A stretch of DNA of 64,000 nt from a bacterium (GTDB lineage: Bacteria > Actinomycetota > Acidimicrobiia > Acidimicrobiales > Bin134), in NCBI GenBank assembly GCA_026705465.1, contig JAPPAP010000031.1:61271-125270 (forward strand), given 5' to 3'. Position numbers and translations under genes: made by a program. Below are positions 44,261 through 53,316 of this stretch, piece after piece. Each line of letters starts with the position of its first letter. The stretch's first letter is position 1. The notes under the pieces were generated by a model. It was not told where the DNA came from, did no database searches, and saw only the letters and a program-made list of their open reading frames with translations.

Positions 44261-45451
44261 ATGAAACGCTCCTTGTGGAAGCTGCTGGCAGCACTGCTGG
44301 CGTTGACGTTGGTTGCTGCGGCATGCGGCAACGACGATGACGACGTCGCCGACGAGCCGGCTCCGGCAGCCACGGAGGCTCCGGCCCCGGCGGCCACGGA
44401 GGCTCCGGCTCCGGCAGCCACGGAGGCACCTGCGCCAGAGCCCACCGAAGAGATGGCCCCCGAGCTGCCGAATATCAAGATCGGCTACCTCCAGTGGATT
44501 TATGCTGATGAGGCCGGCAAGCGCATCGAAGATGCGGCCAAGGAGGCGGTTGACTTCCTCGGTTGGGAATACGAGACCTGCGACGCGGCCGGCGACCCAG
44601 CCCAGATGCCGGTCTGTGGCAACCAGCTGCTTGATGCTGATATCGACGTGATGCTCACCGACGGCATTCCCGAAGCTTTCATCACCGACGTGCTAGAGCG
44701 GGCCGCAGCAGAGGGCGTTCCGATCCTCTCTGCCGGTGGCGAGGTGGAGCCGCGCGACTTCTACATCGCAAGCTTTGCCTCTGATGACACTGACCTTGGA
44801 GTTCAGCTCGCCAACTATCTGGTTGAGCAGCTTCCTGACGGAGGCAACATCATCGTGCAGACGGTGCCCACCGCATGGAGCGATAAGCGCATTACCGGGC
44901 TTAACTCAGTTATCGAAGGGACCGGCATCACCGTGGTCGACCAGTGGGAAGGCGATTTCGCCAACCTGGTAGCCGGTACCGAGGCAGACGTGACCACCAA
45001 GTTGCAGCAGTATGACGATGTCGACGCTGTTTGGATCAACTTCTCGGTGGCCTCCATCGGTGCCGCGTCAGCCATTGGCGCTCTCTATCCTGACGGCGAC
45101 GATCCAGACCGACCGCTGCTGGTCACGTTCTACGCCAATCCAACAACGGTCAATGACATCCGTGATGGCCGGGTAGACGCCGCGGTGGACGAGAAGCTGG
45201 AGTGGCAGAGCTGGGCCCAGGTGGATGCCGTCGCCCAGATGCTGGTCTTCGGCGAACATCCGAGCCAAGAGCGGGCCCCAACCTATGACGGCCGGAACTT
45301 CTCGGTCCGTCAGGTGGTCACTATCGACACCGTGAACGCCATGCCGGCTGACAGCACCGAGGTTCCCGCACCGGATCCGCCCGGTGACTACGAGGAGTAT
45401 TTCCGCAACAAGTGGTGCAGCCAGTTCAGCGGGGTCGCGAACTGCGGCTAA
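44261..45451 (+). CDS. Sugar ABC transporter substrate-binding lipoprotein (CUT2 type)
   Basis: 396 residues. A lipoprotein signal (MKRSLWK, hydrophobic stretch, lipobox VAAAC) ends at Cys22. A Pro/Ala/Thr/Glu linker with near-perfect APAATE repeats (about 32-60) tethers the domain. The RbsB/XylF-like body begins IKIGYLQWIYADEAG and has the two-lobe pattern with TDGIPEAF and the hinge-linked DGRVDAAVDEK. ATG 44261 follows GGAGAGGGG; an earlier in-frame start would spoil the signal. A strong hairpin separates it from the permease. The ligand is a pentose, hexose or related compound, not determined. Confidence 0.88.
   Translation: MKRSLWKLLAALLALTLVAAACGNDDDDVADEPAPAATEAPAPAATEAPAPAATEAPAPEPTEEMAPELPNIKIGYLQWIYADEAGKRIEDAAKEAVDFLGWEYETCDAAGDPAQMPVCGNQLLDADIDVMLTDGIPEAFITDVLERAAAEGVPILSAGGEVEPRDFYIASFASDDTDLGVQLANYLVEQLPDGGNIIVQTVPTAWSDKRITGLNSVIEGTGITVVDQWEGDFANLVAGTEADVTTKLQQYDDVDAVWINFSVASIGAASAIGALYPDGDDPDRPLLVTFYANPTTVNDIRDGRVDAAVDEKLEWQSWAQVDAVAQMLVFGEHPSQERAPTYDGRNFSVRQVVTIDTVNAMPADSTEVPAPDPPGDYEEYFRNKWCSQFSGVANCG
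44354..44437 (+). repeat. 24-bp in-frame tandem repeat (APAATE linker)
   Basis: About three and a half copies of a 24-base unit encode EAPAPAAT repeats in the linker between the lipid anchor and the binding domain. Differences fall mainly at third positions (GCA/GCG, GCT/GCC). Copy number could vary between strains. Confidence 0.85.
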
Positions 45452-45494
45452 GAATCTGAACTTGCGCCAACGGTGTAGGTGATTTCTTTCGACG

Positions 45495-45528
45495 GGGGCC
45501 GGTGGCGGCTGTGCTTGCCACCGGCCCC
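45495..45528 (+). promoter_or_regulatory. Strong intercistronic hairpin between binding protein and permease
   Basis: GGGGCCGGTGGC (45495-45506) and GCCACCGGCCCC (45517-45528) form a perfect 12-bp stem with a 10-base loop, between the two coding regions. No T run follows. Such hairpins commonly protect the upstream message or partly terminate, giving more binding protein than permease. Confidence 0.7.
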
Positions 45529-45571
45529 TGTCGCGCACTAGCTGCTACTTTGGCCATAGGAGGCTCTAGAC

Positions 45572-46585
45572 GTGTCTGAAGTGGATTCAATCCAGGCCCC
45601 TTCACCTGAATCAGGTGGTTGGCGTCAAGATTTTGACCTGCTGAAGGTCATCTCACGCTTTGGGGTGATCATCACGCTGTTGGCCAGCATCTTGATTTTC
45701 TCCATCCTCAACGATCGGTTCATTGAGATCGACGGGATCCGAACCAGCCTCAATCTGGCTTCTCCATTGCTGATGTTGGCACTGGGCCTCACCGTCGTCT
45801 TGGCCATGGGCGATTTCGACTTGTCGGTGACAGGAATTCAATCGGCGGCTGGGGCCATTGTCGTCATCCTCATTGTCAACCATGACTGGTCGTGGTTGCT
45901 TGCCGTATTTATGGGCCTGCTGTTTTGCTTGGTCGCGGGTTCAATCAACGGCCTTCTTGTCTCTTATGCAGGAATGCCTTCATTCATCACTACCCTCGCT
46001 ACCGGTCTGATACTGATTGGGACCAGGTACGAGGCAGCCGATGGCCGCAATATCACCGGTGCGAAGGATCTGCCTGCCATCTACCGAGACTTCGGGGTCG
46101 GTAGACCGGATCCTTGGCTGGAGTTGCATACACCGGTATGGATAGCCGCAGGGCTGGCCATCCTCATGTGGCTCCTTATGTCCAGAACCGAGGCTGGTCG
46201 GTACATGTATGCAATCGGCGGCAATCCCGAAGCAGCGCGGTTGTCAGGGATAAACGTCAAGGCGCTACGAGCCTTAGGATTTTCTGCCGTTGGTTTCATG
46301 GCGTTATTCGCCGCAGTCACTTCAACGGCAAGAACCGCTTCATCGGTAGCAGACAGTGGCTTCTCAACACTTCTTGGTGCCTATGCCGCAGCTTTCTTGG
46401 GAGCGGCAGCCTCAAAGCGGACTCTATTCAATGTGCCGGGGACTGTGCTCGGTGTGATCTTCTTGCAAGCAGTCGACAGGGGGCTGATCCTGGAGGGATA
46501 CAGCACCGGAGTTCGGGATATCGCCAAGGGCTGCATCCTGCTTCTGGCTATGGCATTCACACGTATTGGTGCTTCCCGGCAATGA
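45572..46585 (+). CDS. Sugar ABC transporter permease (RbsC-like)
   Basis: 337 residues with about eight to ten hydrophobic helices, the first at FGVIITLLASILIFSIL (about 30-46). The conserved loop MGDFDLSVTGIQSAAGA and the EAARLSGINV segment with its coupling-helix context mark the BPD_transp_2 family that serves CUT2 importers. AGGAGG lies nine bases before GTG 45572. Its stop overlaps the ATPase start (ATGA). Codon use and composition appear less GC-rich than the neighbours in places. Confidence 0.92.
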   Translation: MSEVDSIQAPSPESGGWRQDFDLLKVISRFGVIITLLASILIFSILNDRFIEIDGIRTSLNLASPLLMLALGLTVVLAMGDFDLSVTGIQSAAGAIVVILIVNHDWSWLLAVFMGLLFCLVAGSINGLLVSYAGMPSFITTLATGLILIGTRYEAADGRNITGAKDLPAIYRDFGVGRPDPWLELHTPVWIAAGLAILMWLLMSRTEAGRYMYAIGGNPEAARLSGINVKALRALGFSAVGFMALFAAVTSTARTASSVADSGFSTLLGAYAAAFLGAAASKRTLFNVPGTVLGVIFLQAVDRGLILEGYSTGVRDIAKGCILLLAMAFTRIGASRQ

Positions 46586-48126
46586 CAGCCACGGCAACTG
46601 CGGGCCTGGGTCCGCTGCTCGAAGTGTCCGGTGTCACCAAGCGCTATCCGGGTGTCTTGGCGGTGGACGATGTGTCCCTCACTCTGGGGACCGGCCAGAT
46701 CGTCGGGCTCGTGGGCAAGAATGGGGCGGGTAAGAGCACGCTCATCAAGATCATCGCCGGGGCCGAGCGGGCCGACGAGGGCCATTTGCATCTAAACGGT
46801 GAGCCCCTTGAGTTGCACCGTCCCCACGATGCCACCGACGCTGGATTGGCCTTCGTCCATCAAGACTTGCAGGACGTTGGCGATCTGTCGGTAGCCGAAA
46901 ATGTGATGATGGGCTTGGGCTACCCCCGGAAGATGGGGATGTTCGTGGACTGGGCCAAGTTGTATCGTCTGGCCGCCGAGCCGATCACCCGACTTGAAGC
47001 CGATATCGATCCCCGCGAGCCGGTAGGGGATTTAAGTGTGGCCAAGCAAAGGCTGGTGATGATTGCCCGCGGCTTGGCTCAGCAGGCCCAGCTTTTGGTG
47101 CTCGACGAGCCCAGCGCCTCGCTGACCGACGAAGAGATTGAGCATCTTTTTGCTGTGGTGCGGCGGCTGCGGGACGACGGGATCACCGTGGTCTACGTGT
47201 CGCATCGCCTGGAAGAGATCTTCGAGCTCACCGAGCGGGTGATTGTGATGCGCAACGGACAGCTGGTAGCCGACGAGCCCACCGAGTCGCTGGATCGCTC
47301 ATCTCTGATTGCCCACATCACCGGTCATGAGCACGCTCAAACCGCCGTTGAACGGCGGGCGAGTCGAGGAGTGGGAGGTCGCCCTGACACCGAGGTGGTG
47401 CTGGAGGTGGAAGGGATTAGCGCCGACACTGGGGTGCATAACTGCTCCTTCGACGTACGCAAGGGGGAAATCCTAGGCGTGGGCGGGTTGATGGGCAGCG
47501 GCCGAACGGAAATGGTTCGAGCGGTGTTCGGCGCCGATCATCGTCGGGAGGGCACTGTGCGAGTTCACGGCGCTGAGGTCAGTGACAAACACCCGTCGGA
47601 GTCCATGGCCGCGGGACTGGCACTGTTGCCAGAGGATCGCAAGACCCAGGGCAACATCATGGACTTCAGCGTGCGCCACAACATCACGCTGGCTTCCCTG
47701 GACCGCCACCGGGCGCGGCCGCAGGCGCCATTCCCATCGGGCCGGTCCGAGAAGCAGGCTGCCGACCGCCGAATTGACCGATTGAGCATCGCCACTCCCC
47801 ACGACCGCCAACTGGTTCGCCTGCTCTCCGGCGGGAACCAGCAGAAGGTGGTCATCGGCAAATGGTTGGAGCAGGGGGCCGATGTCCTGATTTTCGATGA
47901 GCCGACCATCGGGGTGGACGTGGACGGCAAAGAGGAGATCTACGACATCATGGAAGAACTGGCGGATGAGGGGAAGGCTGTGGTGTTCATCTCCTCAGAG
48001 TTCTCTGAGCTGGTCGGCGTCTGCCATCGAGTTCTCGTGCTGCACGAGGGCCGTATCGTCGGCGAGCTGGAGGGCGATGCTGTTACCGAGCCAGCCATTG
48101 TGGAGATTTGCTACAGCCAGCACTAG
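46582..48126 (+). CDS. Sugar ABC transporter ATP-binding protein (RbsA-like, double domain)
   Basis: 514 residues with two ABC domains. The first has Walker A GKNGAGKST (Lys51), a degenerate signature LSVAKQRL, Walker B LVLDEPSASL and a switch-His region. The second lacks a canonical Walker A (GGLMGSGRTE) but keeps the signature LSGGNQQKV and Walker B LIFDEPTIGVD. This asymmetry is normal for RbsA/XylG/MglA. ATG 46582 overlaps the permease stop; longer frames start inside the permease. It energises uptake with 44261 and 45572. Confidence 0.93.
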   Translation: MTATATAGLGPLLEVSGVTKRYPGVLAVDDVSLTLGTGQIVGLVGKNGAGKSTLIKIIAGAERADEGHLHLNGEPLELHRPHDATDAGLAFVHQDLQDVGDLSVAENVMMGLGYPRKMGMFVDWAKLYRLAAEPITRLEADIDPREPVGDLSVAKQRLVMIARGLAQQAQLLVLDEPSASLTDEEIEHLFAVVRRLRDDGITVVYVSHRLEEIFELTERVIVMRNGQLVADEPTESLDRSSLIAHITGHEHAQTAVERRASRGVGGRPDTEVVLEVEGISADTGVHNCSFDVRKGEILGVGGLMGSGRTEMVRAVFGADHRREGTVRVHGAEVSDKHPSESMAAGLALLPEDRKTQGNIMDFSVRHNITLASLDRHRARPQAPFPSGRSEKQAADRRIDRLSIATPHDRQLVRLLSGGNQQKVVIGKWLEQGADVLIFDEPTIGVDVDGKEEIYDIMEELADEGKAVVFISSEFSELVGVCHRVLVLHEGRIVGELEGDAVTEPAIVEICYSQH

Positions 48127-48228
48127 TCACCCTGTTGCGCTGGGGTTTCTGGTCTGGTGGTGTGGGGAGTGTCGCCAAAGATCGGTACCGTATATCGCAC
48201 TGAAGGCTGAACTCTCCCAGAGGCGGGT

Positions 48229-51225
48229 ATGAAAAGACTCCTAGTCCTATTGCTGAGCGCGGCGCTGATTTCGACTGCCTGTTCTGACAGCAAGACCGAT
48301 GTACCGGTCACCGGTTCGATTCACTCCGGTGAGGATATGGCGGCCGACGAAGTGGTGCCTACTGCCGAGGCCACTGCCGAGTCCGCCACTTCGCCCGCCC
48401 AGGAGCCCGAGGCTGAGCCTGAAGAGGCATCCCAGCCTGAGGCCCAAGATGCTGACGTCGGATGCCAGACGGCGGGAGGCGACGGATTCGAATCCACGGA
48501 GGGTCTGTTGCCGGTCGATCCCGATGTGCGGATTGGCACGCTGGACAACGGGTTCACCTATTACGTCCGGTCCAACGACAGCCCGGGCGGTGCTCTCTCT
48601 CTGCGGCTCGTGGTCAACGCCGGGTCGCTCAACGAGCCGTTCGCGGGGGCAAACTACGCCCACTTCCTTGAGCACATGCTGTTCAACGGTACGGAGAAAT
48701 ATCCCGGCAACGAGATCACCAATGCCCTGCAAGACATCGGGGTGGAGTTCGGCCCGGACATCAACGCCTATACCTCTTATGACGAAACCGTCTACATGCT
48801 CGACCTGGTTATCGACGAAGAAGAAGGCTCAGTGGACACGGCCTTCGACGTGCTGTCCCAATGGGCCCATGCCGCCACTATCGACCCCGATGACGTAGAA
48901 GAGGAGCGGGGCATCGTCCGGGACGAATACCGCCTCAGGGACGAATCCGGGTTGGGCATGATTTTCGCTGCTTTCGACCGGATGTACAACCAGGGCACCC
49001 CGTACGAAGGGCGTGCTCCCGGCGGCACCGTCGAACATATCGAGGCGACCACTGCCGAAGATCTGCGGGACTTCTATGAGACGTGGTACGTGCCCTCCAA
49101 TATGGCGGTGATCGCAGTGGGCGACCTGCCATTGGACACGCTTGAAGGCTTGGTAGAGGAGTATTTCTGCGCCATTCCGGCTGGCGATGATCCTCCAGTG
49201 GTCGACAATTGGTCGGCGTTGAATCCAGAGGCGACTTTTGATACCGCCACCTCTCCGGAGCAGTCCTATTCCTATCTTTCCCTGGATATCCGCCTGCCGT
49301 CCTGGGATCCCAACACCATCGAAGGAGACCGCCAACTGTGGATCGAACAGGTCATCAGCATCATGGTGGAGAACCGTTTGCAAGATGGCTATGAGCAGGG
49401 CTTTTTGTCGCAGATTGATCCAACCCACTGGACGTCTTTTTCCCATACCCGAGGTTTGCGGTACTACGGCACCAACTTGCGGGCAGACGATTTCTCAGCT
49501 GCCTTGACCGACTATTGGTCGCTGTTGCTGAGCTTAAGGGAGCACGGGTTCACCGATGCTGACTTGGAACGAGCGGCCAAAGCGATCAGGGCCGACCTGC
49601 AATCGGCCATCGAGGCAGCCCCGACCATCCAGGACCGACAACGCGCCGACCAATATGCAGCGCATTTCTTGGGAGGTCTGGACATCGCCAGAATCGAGGA
49701 CACGGCCGAGCGGGTCGATGCCCTGCTGGACGGCCTCCAAGTCGATGACCTCACCAACCGCTATCGGGAAATCTTGGATGAGAGCGGGCTGATCCTGATC
49801 GCGGTGGGCGCCGACCCTTCGCAGGTTCCCTCGGTTGAGGAGATGCGGGCGGCGCTCCAGGCAGCCGTACCGGGAGAGCTTCCCCAAATGATCGGAGAAG
49901 CATCTGAGCTTCTCTCTGCTCCCGACCCGGTTGAGCCGGTGAGCGCTGGCCCGATTGAGGCAATCGTCGATGAGCTGGACGATGCCTACGAGTGGACATT
50001 CGCCAACGGGGCCCGGGTTATGTACGCCTACTCCGACATTGCTGAGAACCAAGTCAGCATGGACGCCATCTCTTGGGGCGGCTGGTCAGCACTATCCGAA
50101 GGCGACAGGCCCATTGCGCAGTACCTGGCCACCCGAGCCGTGCGCAACAGCGGTTTGGGCGATCTGAGTCCGGCGCAGATTTCCCGCTATTTGGACGATC
50201 GAAACGCTCAAGTGCGGCCGTATATTGCCGAGACCACTGAGGGACTTTCCGGAGCATCAGACACCGAAGGCGTTGAGACGATGTTCCAGCTCATGCATTT
50301 GTACATGACCGGGGCTCGTGTAGACGAGCAGGCCTTTGGCGAAGCCGTCAACGTCGGTGACATCATTCTCTCGCTGTCGGTATCCGATCCCGACTGGCAG
50401 CAAGCGCTGGCCTATCTGGAAGCCCGTCACGGTGAGTCGTTCGGCTGGTTCAACTTGGTCGCTCCCCAGGAGAGGTTGGACTCGCTCACCCCCGAAGCGC
50501 TCCTTGACATGTACCAGAGGCGTTTCAGTGGGGTGGACGACCTCGTTGTGGTGGTCGTTGGCGACGTTGACCGCGACGTTGTGGAGCAAATGGCCCGTAC
50601 GTATGTCGGGACACTTCCCGCCGGGGAACCTGACAGCTACGAAAATCGCCGCGCACCCAATCCTGACGGAGTCGTTCGCCGCGAAGTAGTGCTGGGCCCC
50701 GATATCCAATCCACCTCGGCGACGTACTACTACGAGGCCTCCATTGAGGTGAATCCCGCCATGCAAGTAGCCGTCGACCTGCTTGATGTGATTTTGGACG
50801 ACCGCCTGGTCGATGACGTCCGTGAAGACCTGGGCGACTCCTATGTCGCGACCGTGTCGATAGGCCTGAGCCTTACCCCGGAACCCAGGATCAGCAGTGA
50901 AGTGTTCGTTTCGGGCGATCCCGAGCGTATGCCGAGAATCGAGGCGGAGCTGGCCCGTATTCTGGACGGAATGCAAGCAGGGGAGATCAATGCAGAAGAG
51001 TTCGAGCAGGCTCGTGCTGTGGTCGGCGACGACTATGAGCTGACCAACAATGGCGACCTGATAAACGTGCTGATTCGCCGGGTCTATGCCGACGATGACG
51101 AGCTGCCCACACCCCGGCGGCTCATTGAGGAGCTGGCGGCCATCAGGCTCGGGCACGTGCAGGCGTTGGCTGAACTGCTGTTCGATCCTGACCAGCACAT
51201 CCAGATCGTCCGGGTGCTGCCCTAA
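48229..51225 (+). CDS. M16 (pitrilysin-like) zinc peptidase lipoprotein
   Basis: 998 residues. A signal peptide with Cys18 (STAC) suggests a lipid anchor and is followed by an acidic, Ala/Glu/Pro-rich linker (30-80). The first M16 domain holds the inverted zinc motif HFLEH (His145, Glu148, His149), with a third ligand among Glu224-226 (EEERG). The second half (about 550-998) is an M16-like domain without HxxEH, as in pitrilysin-type enzymes where only the first half is catalytic. It probably acts on peptides outside the membrane. It stands 100 bases behind the transporter operon with a weak AGAGG start site. Confidence 0.9.
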   Translation: MKRLLVLLLSAALISTACSDSKTDVPVTGSIHSGEDMAADEVVPTAEATAESATSPAQEPEAEPEEASQPEAQDADVGCQTAGGDGFESTEGLLPVDPDVRIGTLDNGFTYYVRSNDSPGGALSLRLVVNAGSLNEPFAGANYAHFLEHMLFNGTEKYPGNEITNALQDIGVEFGPDINAYTSYDETVYMLDLVIDEEEGSVDTAFDVLSQWAHAATIDPDDVEEERGIVRDEYRLRDESGLGMIFAAFDRMYNQGTPYEGRAPGGTVEHIEATTAEDLRDFYETWYVPSNMAVIAVGDLPLDTLEGLVEEYFCAIPAGDDPPVVDNWSALNPEATFDTATSPEQSYSYLSLDIRLPSWDPNTIEGDRQLWIEQVISIMVENRLQDGYEQGFLSQIDPTHWTSFSHTRGLRYYGTNLRADDFSAALTDYWSLLLSLREHGFTDADLERAAKAIRADLQSAIEAAPTIQDRQRADQYAAHFLGGLDIARIEDTAERVDALLDGLQVDDLTNRYREILDESGLILIAVGADPSQVPSVEEMRAALQAAVPGELPQMIGEASELLSAPDPVEPVSAGPIEAIVDELDDAYEWTFANGARVMYAYSDIAENQVSMDAISWGGWSALSEGDRPIAQYLATRAVRNSGLGDLSPAQISRYLDDRNAQVRPYIAETTEGLSGASDTEGVETMFQLMHLYMTGARVDEQAFGEAVNVGDIILSLSVSDPDWQQALAYLEARHGESFGWFNLVAPQERLDSLTPEALLDMYQRRFSGVDDLVVVVVGDVDRDVVEQMARTYVGTLPAGEPDSYENRRAPNPDGVVRREVVLGPDIQSTSATYYYEASIEVNPAMQVAVDLLDVILDDRLVDDVREDLGDSYVATVSIGLSLTPEPRISSEVFVSGDPERMPRIEAELARILDGMQAGEINAEEFEQARAVVGDDYELTNNGDLINVLIRRVYADDDELPTPRRLIEELAAIRLGHVQALAELLFDPDQHIQIVRVLP

Positions 51226-51235
51226 TCGTCAATCT

Positions 51236-51250
51236 GGTGCCTTAGGCACC
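51236..51250. terminator. Hairpin between convergent genes
   Basis: GGTGCC and GGCACC flank the loop TTA just behind the M16 gene and before the end of the convergent ligase. The six-pair stem has no strong T tract, so it is a weak terminator candidate. Confidence 0.4.
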
Positions 51251-51273
51251 GAGTCAGAGTTTGAGCAGAGAAC

Positions 51274-52833
51274 TCAGACTTGGCGTTCTTGGTCGACCCA
51301 GTGAGGGTCGCGTAGCTCCCGCTTGAGGATCTTGCCGGTCGGGGCCTTGGGAAGCTCGTCCACAAAGGCCACTGACCGTGGCTTCTGGTAGGAGGCCAGG
51401 TTTTGGCGGGCGGCGTCGATGATTTCGTCCTCGGTGGCGCTCATGCCTGGCTTGAGCACCACATAGGCCATGACCGACTCGCCCCAGGTGTCGTCCGGTA
51501 CGCCGATCACCGCGGTTTCCAACACCGCTTGGTGGGTGGCAATGGCCTCTTCAACCTGTACCGAGTAGATGTTCTCCCCGCCGGAGATGATCATGTCCTT
51601 GGCCCGGTCGACGATGAACACGTACCGCTCGTCGTCCCAAGTGGCAATATCGCCGGTCCACATCCAGCCGTCTTTGATGGTGTCGGCGGTGAGGTCGGGT
51701 CGGCGGAAGTAGCCCAACATGTTGGCCTCGGACCGCACGATGATCTGCCCGGGCGTCTTGCCATCGCAGGGCACGTCCACACCGTCGGGATCCACCACGC
51801 GAACCGATGTCACGAATCCTTCGCGACCGCACGACCGCAGCCGCTCTGGTCTGTAGTCGTCGCGAATAGCCCGGATGTGGTCCTCCTGCGACAAGAAGCA
51901 CATGGTGGTGCCCTCGGTTTGGCCGTAGCCCTGGATCAGCGTGCACGGGAACTTGTCCAAGGCCTCGGTGATGACCCTGGAGGGCATGGGACCGCCGCCG
52001 TACTGGATGTTGCGCAGGCTGGAGATGTCGTAGTTGTCGAATCCCTCCACCGCCATCATCCAGTTCAACATGGTGGTGACGCCCAAGAAGGCCGACACTT
52101 TCTCAGCTTGGATCAATTCCAGGGCCAAAGTGGCGTCGAAGTTCATCAGCACCAGCGGGCAGCCATGGGCCAGGTAGTTCATGGCCAGCACCACCGGGAT
52201 GTGGAACATCTGCCCGGTGAGCATGTACACGTCGCTGGGGACGATGCGCTCGGCCACCGTCTGGTTCAACATTCCGAAATAGACGCTGCGATGGCTGTGC
52301 AATGCCCCCTTCGACTCTCCGGTAGTGCCCCCGGTGTAGAGGATGAACAGCGGGTCGTTGTCGCCCACCTCCATGGAGGCCTCAGGTTCGGCATCCGATG
52401 ACGAAGCCACCAGCTCCTCATAGGAGCCGTTTCCGCCTTCGCCGTATTGGAGCCAGTGCTCGACTGAGTTGACCAATCCAGACAGTTCAGCCGACTCGGC
52501 GGCATAGGCCCCCTGGGTGATGTAGGCCCGGGGCTCGCCGTTGTTGACGATCTTGGCCAGTTCCGGCGCCGACAGCCGCCAGTTCATGGGCTGGGCCACC
52601 AGCCCCGAGCGTCCGCAGGCAAAGTACAGAGCGGCGTACTCCACCGAGTTCTGGCTCAAGATGCCGACTCGGTCGCCTTTTTCCAAGCCCAATCCGACTA
52701 GTCCGTTGGCCAGTTGCCGGATGTGCTCGTCAAAGGCCGCGAACGTAACCCGCTGGCCAGTGGTGGAGTCGACAATCGCCTCGCGGTTCGGCGTCTGCCG
52801 GGCCCACTTGGCGGGAATCTGGCCGATGTTCAT
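51274..52833 (-). CDS. AMP-forming acyl-CoA synthetase
   Basis: 519 residues. The motifs are YTGGTTGESKGA, QGYGQTEGTT, WMWTGDIA and the C-terminal APTGKILKREL with the catalytic Lys. FDATLALELIQAEKVSAF is typical of medium/long-chain ligases of the FadD group. AAAGGAG lies seven bases before the ATG. Downstream of it on the same strand, though upstream in transcription, stand a SnoaL-like protein and an SDR 70 bases apart, perhaps in one operon. The substrate is unknown. Confidence 0.87.
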   Translation of the reverse strand: MNIGQIPAKWARQTPNREAIVDSTTGQRVTFAAFDEHIRQLANGLVGLGLEKGDRVGILSQNSVEYAALYFACGRSGLVAQPMNWRLSAPELAKIVNNGEPRAYITQGAYAAESAELSGLVNSVEHWLQYGEGGNGSYEELVASSSDAEPEASMEVGDNDPLFILYTGGTTGESKGALHSHRSVYFGMLNQTVAERIVPSDVYMLTGQMFHIPVVLAMNYLAHGCPLVLMNFDATLALELIQAEKVSAFLGVTTMLNWMMAVEGFDNYDISSLRNIQYGGGPMPSRVITEALDKFPCTLIQGYGQTEGTTMCFLSQEDHIRAIRDDYRPERLRSCGREGFVTSVRVVDPDGVDVPCDGKTPGQIIVRSEANMLGYFRRPDLTADTIKDGWMWTGDIATWDDERYVFIVDRAKDMIISGGENIYSVQVEEAIATHQAVLETAVIGVPDDTWGESVMAYVVLKPGMSATEDEIIDAARQNLASYQKPRSVAFVDELPKAPTGKILKRELRDPHWVDQERQV

Positions 52834-52904
52834 CTGCGGCTCCTTTCTAGAGAGTTCCTAAAGAGCTAGTGCGATGTTCATGGCCCTGGTTGGCCGGTCT
52901 TGCC

Positions 52905-53312
52905 CTAGTAGGGCAAATCGAGGGCCAAGAACCGCTTTTGGATTTTCCAGTCGTCGCCTACCCGCACACAGTCGTCGGTGTACACGCCGCTGGAGAGGAC
53001 GGTGAGCTGGCCGCTCTCCACGGTGATGAGCACCAGATAGCTGATGGCGGTGATCGAGTCTTCGGTCTCGTTCTCGAAGTAGAGGTTGGTCACCACGTGG
53101 CGGCGCTGATCGGTCTGCTCCTCCATAGCGCCGCTGAACAACCCGGCAATGGCCTCCGATCCCTCAAAGGTGATCGGATCGCCACCGGCGATGGTCATTG
53201 CGAACACCGGATTGTCGGGAGCGAACATCCCGATGAGGAAACCGCTGTCGCCTACGTCGTAGGCCACCCCGGCGTGGTTCAAAAGCTCAGTTACTGCTTG
53301 CTTGTCTGCCAT
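52905..53312 (-). CDS. SnoaL-like / NTF2-fold protein
   Basis: 135 residues from ATG 53312. The longer reading starts inside the upstream SDR and is rejected; GGAG lies eight bases before this ATG. It begins MADKQAVTELLNHAGVAYD, the usual first helices of SnoaL-like proteins, and ends DDWKIQKRFLALDLPY, the family's last strand. It follows the SDR stop by four bases, so they are co-transcribed. It may isomerise or dehydrate the product of the SDR. No catalytic pair can be named. Confidence 0.75.
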   Translation of the reverse strand: MADKQAVTELLNHAGVAYDVGDSGFLIGMFAPDNPVFAMTIAGGDPITFEGSEAIAGLFSGAMEEQTDQRRHVVTNLYFENETEDSITAISYLVLITVESGQLTVLSSGVYTDDCVRVGDDWKIQKRFLALDLPY

Positions 53313-53316
53313 TGGA

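Noticed and set aside
46114..46581. N-terminal extension of the ABC ATPase
   Set aside because: It runs out of frame through the permease gene. ATG 46582 overlaps the permease stop and starts right before the ABC domain.
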